Shown here: positions 57,250-64,000 of the stretch, one piece after another
How positions within the stretch are numbered: position 1 is the stretch's first letter
How the letters are laid out: each line of letters begins with the position of its first letter
Assembly (NCBI GenBank): GCA_016648135.1
Contig: JADDOH010002328.1
Location: 1-64,000, forward strand
Source: Agrypnia vestita
Lineage: Eukaryota; Arthropoda; Insecta; Trichoptera; Phryganeidae
Reading direction: 5' to 3'
Length of the DNA stretch: 64,000 nt
Translations under genes and position numbers: made by a program
The notes under the pieces: model-generated
Told to the model about the DNA's origin: nothing
The model's input: the letters and a program-made list of their open reading frames with translations, nothing else
The model's database searches: none

Positions 57250-59190
57250 ATAATTTGTATATAGGATCCCTCTAGCGCCGGATAGCAGGTAGTACCGGAA
57301 AAATCACGTCAAAACATGAAATAATGCTCTTATTAAATAAAAATATTAAGTGTCCAAATGAAACATTATTATGAAATTATTCTTTTTACTAAAAGCCTTA
57401 AGTGTCCGGTACTGGAGGGACTCCTCCTACTGTATTCTTCGAGATATTGGAGCTTGGAACCGAGGTTCTAACTGAAGAGTATGCTTTGTTTCCTGTAGTC
57501 ACACTTTTGAGGGGTTGGACGAAGGCTGGAGGCTCATCAAGGCTGCCTTCGGTGGAAACCATGGCATGTCTACTATGATGGATGATAAAGTGGTACTTGG
57601 ACGTCTATAACTGAATGTTCAAAGACTGGATCCAGTATTTTGACCGCTCCACTCAACGCTTTTCTTAAATGTGTATCTTTTATTTAAATAAATTTACTTA
57701 TAAGTATGTATTCTTATAAGAACGTGTCCAATATAGTAGGTAGTTTGAAAAAAAAATTCTACCCCAACAAGTGTACCTATCGAGCGTGAAATTGACTTTG
57801 TCCTAATACAATCGGGTCTAAAATATTTTTATAGTAAATATATTTAAAATGCCAATCATTTTCATTCTATTTTCAACCTTAAAATTCTACTGACTCACGT
57901 CCTGTTGAAATAATCATAAATACTGTTTTTTGTCAGAAAAGCGTCTTAATTTAGTACTTAACTACGCACAATGTTCCCATACAGTTGTGACACTAAAACA
58001 CCTATCGCTTGTAGAAAGGTAGGCGGGTATCATTAACAAATTGCTAGACCTAATAAAACACTGTCCCTTTCACACCCTCGAGGTACATTGTCTTATGTTT
58101 CATTTATATCAATAAAACTCAACTGTAACCCACTATGGGCAAACTGCAGAAAATTATAAAAAAAACAATTTTAAACCGCAAGCATGAATGTTACACGGAA
58201 AGATTGCTTAAAACATTTTTATTGTGTGCCCTAATATTATACTCTACATGCAATTCATCTCTACATATCAATCTTGGAAGATGTAATTTAGTTACACTGC
58301 GGAAAGATGCGAGATTTACTTGAGAGCTAAATTTGACACGCTCGAAAAAAGGTTTAGAACTACTCAATACCTGTTAATAATTCAGGAACAATTTAATGGT
58401 GATATTTTTATTCAATCCATTTACTGGTACGCCGCGAGTTGGAGATGTTTTTTTTATCGTCTGCTTTCATGTTCCGTCCTTCTTACACCCTTGTACAGCC
58501 CGGCCAGATAAAGTTGTCTCCCCGGACTTCACGATGCCATAACAATAAATTAGCCACGAAGTCCGATGGGTTCCCGATACGTACGAGTATCGGCACTCGC
58601 GGCCAGATTCTCGTCCTACGCTTCTACCGCTGGACGCTGGACTCGGGACACTGGTGCCGATGGTGGGTTCTTTCAGTATGTCCGTACTGTGATGGAAGAA
58701 ATTTTCATCGACACTATCTAAAAAGAGAGATTCAGGCTCGATTGTTTCAAGTTGGATCAAAGTCACGGTAGAGTTTAAACTCGAGTTTTTAACAACTTTT
58801 TCCTAAAACGGGTTGTTTTAACATGGATTAAGCGGAATCTGTCAGAAAACTCCAAGCGAATATTTGAGTTTTTACTCTCGATCAGACGCGCATGCGCAGT
58901 GCTCGAATCAATTGACATCTGTCAATAAAATCTTTTTTTTTTAATTTTCGACATTTTTAATACTTTGTCGAAATATACAATATTATGTAGCGTGACACAG
59001 ACTTTTCTAATCCTACAGTATATCCTTAACAGGAGAAGTAATTTACTTGGACCTCGAACAATACTTTTTTGTCGGAAGAAATTGATTTTTTCGAAATGAA
59101 TTTTACCGCAGGGCATTGTCGACAATATTTTTATTCAAGGTTTCTATTTCTATTGGGTTTTGATAATGTTACATTTATATCGGTGAAAGG
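57250..59190. other. Intergenic DNA with unclassified moderately GC-rich parts
   Basis: No gene supported. The stretch 58440-58770 is GC-balanced with short ORFs on both strands and ends in words ('tttcaagttggatcaaagt') that recur reversed near 60820-60836, so it may be an old repeat. Confidence 0.3.
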
Positions 59191-59734
59191 TGCGTAGGTG
59201 ATGTATCTGAAACACTATTTATTGAACTGCGGAGAGGGTCAGCCATTACCAGATCAATGGCTCCTCAGACCACATTTTAATCAGTCGAAGAGCATTATAA
59301 AAATCAGAAATATATTTGTCAGTATGTCCAAACAAAATATCAAGTTACGACAAACGGTACTAGGTACCAGATTTGGTAATCGCTATATTGTAGGAGACCG
59401 GGATTATACCCTTGAACCATATGTACAGCAATTTTTAATGCTACAACGCGCTGGAAGGCCCAATTAATTGCGGTCCGGCAAAAACACCTAGATTTTAAAG
59501 AAATCAGAAAGATGTATTGCGACCTCACTGGATTGGGGGCCGGAATCTTCAGTATGCAGAACCAGTGACATGGCCAATGGACTACGAACTTCGATGTTAT
59601 TTATTAATATTGTCGGTTTGGTCATGTAGAACTAATGAACAAGTAAAGGATGGTAAGAAAAATTGCTTGTCGAAGGCAGTAGAAACAGAGAGCGTCCGCG
59701 GAATAATAGTAATAAAACAATATATTCGGTGTAT

Positions 59735-60300
59735 AAAACTCTTTTATTGTATTTTATATACCTACTACCTGCTCGTACCCGTTACACGGGTTAAAGATTA
59801 AGTTGAAAATAAATTTGTGGGGGGAAACAATGTTTCGATTCGAACGGTATAGATTTTCATCGAAAATATATCAGGGGGAGGGGAAAGGGTAAAACGGGAG
59901 AGAGGAAATGTTACCTATGTTACCCGTTGCACGTGTTAAGGATTAAGTTGAAAATAAATTTGTGGGGGGAAACAGTGTTTCGATTCGAACGGTATAGATT
60001 TGCATCGAAAATATATCAGAGGGAGGGGAAAGGGTAAAACGGGAGAGAGGAAATGTTACCGATGTTACCCGCCGGGTCCTAAAGAATAAGTTTCCAAATG
60101 TTGTGTCCGATCGGTCGAAGGGTATAGATTTGCATCGAAAATATATCAGAAGGAGGGGAAGGGGCAAAAGAATAGGGTAGGAAATGTCCCTTATGTTACC
60201 CGCCGAGTCCTAAAGAATAAATTTCCAAGTTTTTAGTCCGATCAGTCGAACGGTACATATATCAGGGGGAGGGAAAGGGGATAAAAGAAAATGAAAATTT
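59735..60300 (+). repeat. ~128-bp tandem-unit repeat, locus 2
   Basis: Starts 'gctcgtacccgttacacggg', with units containing 'gatttgcatcgaaaatatat' and 'gttacccgccgggtcctaaa'. Two leading units (59760-59935 and 59936-60065) are almost identical. Same family as 54.4 and 62.8 kb. Confidence 0.85.
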
Positions 60301-61780
60301 TAATTTAAAAAATACAACTTTCAATTATAATTAAATGAAGCTATAAATAAACGTGAATTTCCTACTGATTCTTCTTTAGTTGTGTTTTGAAAATCTGTAA
60401 CTGAACCGCATATAATTTATTCGGTCGTGGATTTGGCTTCAGTTTTCTATTACCTGCAAACAATGAAAGGGTTATAAACAGAAAAACTAAAGAAATACAA
60501 TATAGATCAAATAATAACATATTGTTCTCGCAAATACTAAATAGGTAGGCAAACACTTAATTTCATCAATAATCTAACCATCCTGGCGCATTTCATCATA
60601 TTCTCGAACCTACTTCGAAAATCTGTCGGACAGTACGCATTTAGGCGGAAACAAAGTCACAAAGCATTGTATTCGATGCGTAATGTGGCCTACTAGTTTC
60701 ATGGCATGCGTTTGTCTATGATTAGTTAACGCAATTGCAACACTCCTAACCCAATATTTGGCGTGAAGCAACCGTTACTAGGCGGTTTCCGTAACCTTGA
60801 GATCCAGGATTCACGCTTACTTTGATCCAACTTGAAACAACCGGCCCTTAGTAAATTTTTTTTTTTACCTTAAAATTAAAGGAAGAAAAGACGATTGATT
60901 AGTTTTTTTGATCAATTTTTGATCAATTAGCATTTATAGATAAGAATCTATTTTTTCCCTTCAAAATTGAATCTCATCATTTATACAAAATCCTAATATT
61001 CGTTCAGTATCATGAATATATTATATGAGAACGTGCCTTAAGAATATATAGGTAATTTTGTCTAATGGTTGAAATTGTTTTAATTGATAATTATAAAATT
61101 AAAGTCTTTAGAATATGGTAAAAAATTTTCTGTACTATTAAATATAATATTAAGTATAAGTAGATAGGTACACAATCATATTATATTATATATAAGTAGA
61201 TAGATACACAATCGTACACACTATTTAACGCTGGATGGATCACTAAACAAAACATAAAGAAATACTGCATTATAAAAAAGAATCCTTCAACTACAATAAT
61301 CATGAAAAGTACCTAATGAATTAGTAACATATTTTCGTAAGCAAAGGTCCTTCATAGGTCATCCGTTTACAGCTTGTTTATACTTGTACTGAAATATTTT
61401 CTTGCGTATATTGATTTGTAATTGAGCCAAAAGTGGTCGCAATAAAGGATCACCCCGGATTGTGTCTTGTTGTGTGATCAGACTGGTCAGCACAGGACAA
61501 GTCTGCAAATACAGGAGAACTGGCCAGCTTCACACGAGTCCTTGCGAAGGAGCTGGGCGTAGAGTGGTGACTCGTTTATTATTACATTTAAAGATTCTTT
61601 CACATAAATCTTACTTAAAATAACACGAAGATAAAAATTCAGTCAGAGTCGCTGAAAGTACTTCACGCTCCGACTCTTATCTCTTCTGCAATATATTTTC
61701 ATTCATTTTCCATCCTTGATTGAACATACATATTTTATTATTAAAATTTTTGATATTTAAAGCATTAAATTTGTGATTGG
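60301..61780. other. Intergenic DNA
   Basis: No gene. A GC-balanced patch at about 61430-61570 is unexplained. Confidence 0.3.
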
Positions 61781-61791
61781 ACATTATAACA

Positions 61792-61857
61792 GAGTGTTAA
61801 ATTAGTATAAACAGCTACCACTTTGGTAGTGGTTTGTACTAATTTAACTAACACTCG
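61792..61857. repeat. Short imperfect hairpin
   Basis: 'gttaaattagta' (61796-) pairs with 'tactaatttaac' (to 61848), then AAAC/GTTT and CTACCA/TGGTAG around a 3-base loop, with GAGTGT/ACACTC outside. About 26 pairs with two small mismatches. Pre-miRNA-sized but without other support. Confidence 0.7.
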
Positions 61858-61908
61858 GCGAAATATGCATTTGCAGTGAATATCGTGCCCTAAGAGGCCC
61901 CAGTATAC

Positions 61909-63529
61909 GATTTTCGTATTTGCTCTCGATTTTGTTAAATTTAACGTAGTTTAATTAAATCATTTTGCAAAACCCATAGCTAAACAGGATTCTAATCAAT
62001 TTTATTATGATAGATCCATTTACTCTTGAAGCATTTTCTTAAAAAAATATGAGCAAATATATTGTTATAACATCAAAAAAATTAAAACCTCGAAACACTA
62101 TTTTAGTTTTCATGCAATAGTGTCACTTATCTCGTATATTTTCAAATAAAGACCATATTTTATTTATAAAATGATTGTATAAAGTGTGAAAAAGAAGTGG
62201 TGCTATTCAGACAATAATATTTTTCGACAACTTGTTAAATATATCGTTTTAAAAAAGACGTTAAAAGAGTTTTAATTGAACGTACTTTTTCCTATATTGC
62301 AGTATCCATAAAACCATTAAAACATCGATTATTTTAACTAACTTTTACATGCGTACTAAGAAAATTTCAGTGTCATTAATATCAAAATATTCAAAAAATT
62401 ATACTTCATACTCAAGAAGTCGAATTAATTAAATCGTATAGTCTGAAATGCGCGGGCTCGCCGCTGCCGGGCGCGCGGCGCGTTACGGTGCGCGGGCCCT
62501 GCGCCCAGCGCGCCGCGCACGGCCATAACAGACTATACGATTTAATCAATTCGAATTCTTGAGTATGAGGTATAATTTTTTGAATATTTTTTATTAATGA
62601 CAGTAACATTTTCTTAGTACGCATGTAAAATTTAATTAAAATAATCGATGTTTAAATGGTTTAATGGATGCTGCTTTTTTATGGATGATGGATATGGATA
62701 TAGGAAAAGGTTTAATTTGTGTCTTTTTTAAAACAATATATTTAACAAGTTGTCGAAAAATATTTTTGTTTGAATAGCATCACTTCTTTTATATATAAAT
62801 AAAACTAGCTGTTCATACCCGGCGTTGCACGGGTTAAGGATTAAGTTTAAAATAAATTTGTGAGGGTAAACAAAGGTTCGATTGAAAGGTATAGATTTAC
62901 ATCGAAAATATGTCAGGGGGAGGAGAAGTGGTAAAAAAAATAGGGAGGAAATATCGCCTACGTTACCCGCCAAGTGAATAAGTTTCCAAATTTTGATCCG
63001 ATATAAGCGGAGGAGAAGGGTTAAAAGACTAGGGGGGAAATGTCGCATATATTACCCGCCGAGTCCTAGCGAATAAGTTTCCAAATTTTGAGTCCGATCG
63101 GTCAAACGGTACAGATTTGCATCGAAAATATGTCAGGGGGAGGGGAAGGGGTATGAGAATAAGGGGGAAATGTTGCCTATGTTACCCGCCGGGTCCCAAA
63201 GCATAAGTATTCAAAATTTGAATCGAATCGGACAAACGGTGTGGATTTGTATAGAGAACAGACAGACATTGAGTTTTATAGGTATAGATATACGAGATTA
63301 GTGTACCAAAGATAACTCTATTGCATGAAAACTAAAATAGTGTTTCGGGTTTTTAATTTCTTTTAATGTTATAATAAAATATTTGTTGATATTTTTTAAG
63401 GAAATGCTTCAAGAGTAAATGGATCTATCATAATAAAATTGATTAAAAGACCGTTTAGCTATGGGTCTTTCAAAATAATTTAGTAGGTTTACGTTAAATT
63501 TAACAAAATCGAGAGCAAATACGAAATTC
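61909..63529. mobile_element. Foldback element with ~0.5-kb arms and GC-rich loop
   Basis: The left arm 61909-62446 matches, in reverse complement and with moderate divergence, 62529-62792 plus 63303-63529. Anchor pairs include 'tgctctcgattttgttaaat' / 'atttaacaaaatcgagagca', 'tcttgaagcattt' / 'aaatgcttcaaga', and 'aaatcgtatagtctg' / 'cagactatacgattt'. The loop 62447-62528 is ~85% GC in otherwise AT-rich DNA. The right arm is interrupted by a repeat insertion at 62793-63302. No transposase is present. Ends and target duplication are not fixed. Confidence 0.8.
62793..63302 (+). repeat. ~128-bp tandem-unit repeat, locus 3, inserted in foldback arm
   Basis: Begins 'gctgttcatacccggcgttg', repeats 'gttacccgccgagtcctagc' and 'catcgaaaatatgtcagggg', and ends 'gagttttataggtatagata'. 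It breaks the right arm of the foldback, which resumes at about 63303, so it is younger than the foldback. Confidence 0.8.
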
Positions 63530-63752
63530 GTTCACGCGTCCACAAAGTTCAAGCCAATTATGCTCGTGATTTGATGTCAAGTAAACACTACATTGAACAA
63601 TTATTACTAACTATAGCTAGTTGAAATAATTAATCTTCACGTTGTCAATATATTGAAGAGTGAAAACAATTTTCTTGTCATTATAACATTTTCCATCTGT
63701 CTAACTATAAAAGTGTTTTTAGATTTTCACAGCCCAAAACCTTCCGATTACA

Positions 63753-63905
63753 GTTTTCTGGGATATCCTGCCAGTTATACTACCTTTTTTATCAACTTTT
63801 CGGGTCTTATTGCCAGGTCCATCATTAAAGCTAAGGTTGGGCCCTGCATTCGAATCCGCGTCAGCCAGAACGGTAGTTTACACTCGGCAGAATATCCCAG
63901 AAAAC
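63753..63905. repeat. MITE-like element with 20-bp inverted repeats
   Basis: GTTTTCTGGGATATCCTGCC (63753-63772) and GGCAGAATATCCCAGAAAAC (63886-63905) are inverted with one mismatch. Related ends are seen at 19.92-19.99 kb and near 6.8 kb. Confidence 0.75.
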
Positions 63906-64000
63906 TATATCTAGTAGTTCTCATGCATTTTATGCGTCCAGTTACAGTTCCTGACAGAAGACTAGGCTTACTTTTGACGATATTGATCGATATATGTATA

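Noticed and set aside
59198..59470. Possible Harbinger-type nuclease remnant (VGDRDYTLEPY)
   Set aside because: Only a short motif resembles the GDxGYxLxP box. Flanking frames gave no further motif, so it is not annotated.
54440..63302. CRISPR-like array (regular ~128-bp repeats)
   Set aside because: Units are contiguous and diverged without unique spacers, and the genome is eukaryotic.

Overview
The window looks like insect nuclear DNA, most likely from a moth or butterfly (Lepidoptera). It is AT-rich, contains many short 'taggtacctac'-type motifs, has intron-split genes with GT/AG borders, and is crowded with element types common in Lepidoptera: Helitrons with CTAG ends, hAT, mariner and pogo elements, Penelope-like elements, Jockey/CR1-like and RTE-like LINEs, and tRNA-derived SINEs. 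It shows no bacterial operons, no CRISPR array and no intact transposon protein.

Only one host gene can be supported: an eyegone/twin-of-eyegone type Pax gene on the + strand. Three exons are visible: 29878-30099 (end of the paired-domain RED half plus an Ala/Pro-rich linker), 32062-32309 (homeodomain residues 1-46) and 33274-33690 (homeodomain 47-60, acidic tail, stop). The intron phases fit exactly. The exon(s) for the N-terminus and the start of the RED half were not found. They may be short and hidden in the 17.5-29.8 kb interval, or lie outside the window. A TATA/initiator candidate at 17447-17487 and several GC-balanced, repeat-free blocks (about 14.4, 15.8-17.4, 21.9, 29.0, 43.8-45.3 and 52.5 kb) are candidate regulatory DNA of this locus.

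Left part (1-29 kb): a SINE head; a Helitron end; a hAT element with perfect 8-bp target duplication and a BED-finger exon remnant (3038-4668); a Penelope-like element with inverted ends that each carry a hammerhead ribozyme (9727-11545); a mariner fragment between two ~310-bp direct repeats (11.6-12.5 kb); an orphan hammerhead (15.33 kb); SINEs; a pogo/Tigger element (20774-21628); RTE-like LINE relics; a Helitron (25.6-26.05 kb); and a LINE 3' end (26.8-27.85 kb).

Right part (34-64 kb): LINE relics (35.5-36.4, 46.6-47.6, 56.2-56.7 kb); a promoter-bearing ~1.1-kb segment between 13-bp direct repeats (41.0-42.2 kb); a second Penelope-like element (48.4-51.8 kb) split by a 1,827-bp solo LTR-like insertion with a 5-bp target duplication (49217-51043); an 86-bp-arm palindrome (53.65-53.85 kb); ~128-bp tandem-unit repeats at three loci; a tandem SINE pair; a Helitron with a textbook 3' hairpin (ending at 57244); and a ~1.6-kb foldback element whose ~0.5-kb arms enclose a very GC-rich loop (61909-63529). 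All positions and alignments were read by eye.
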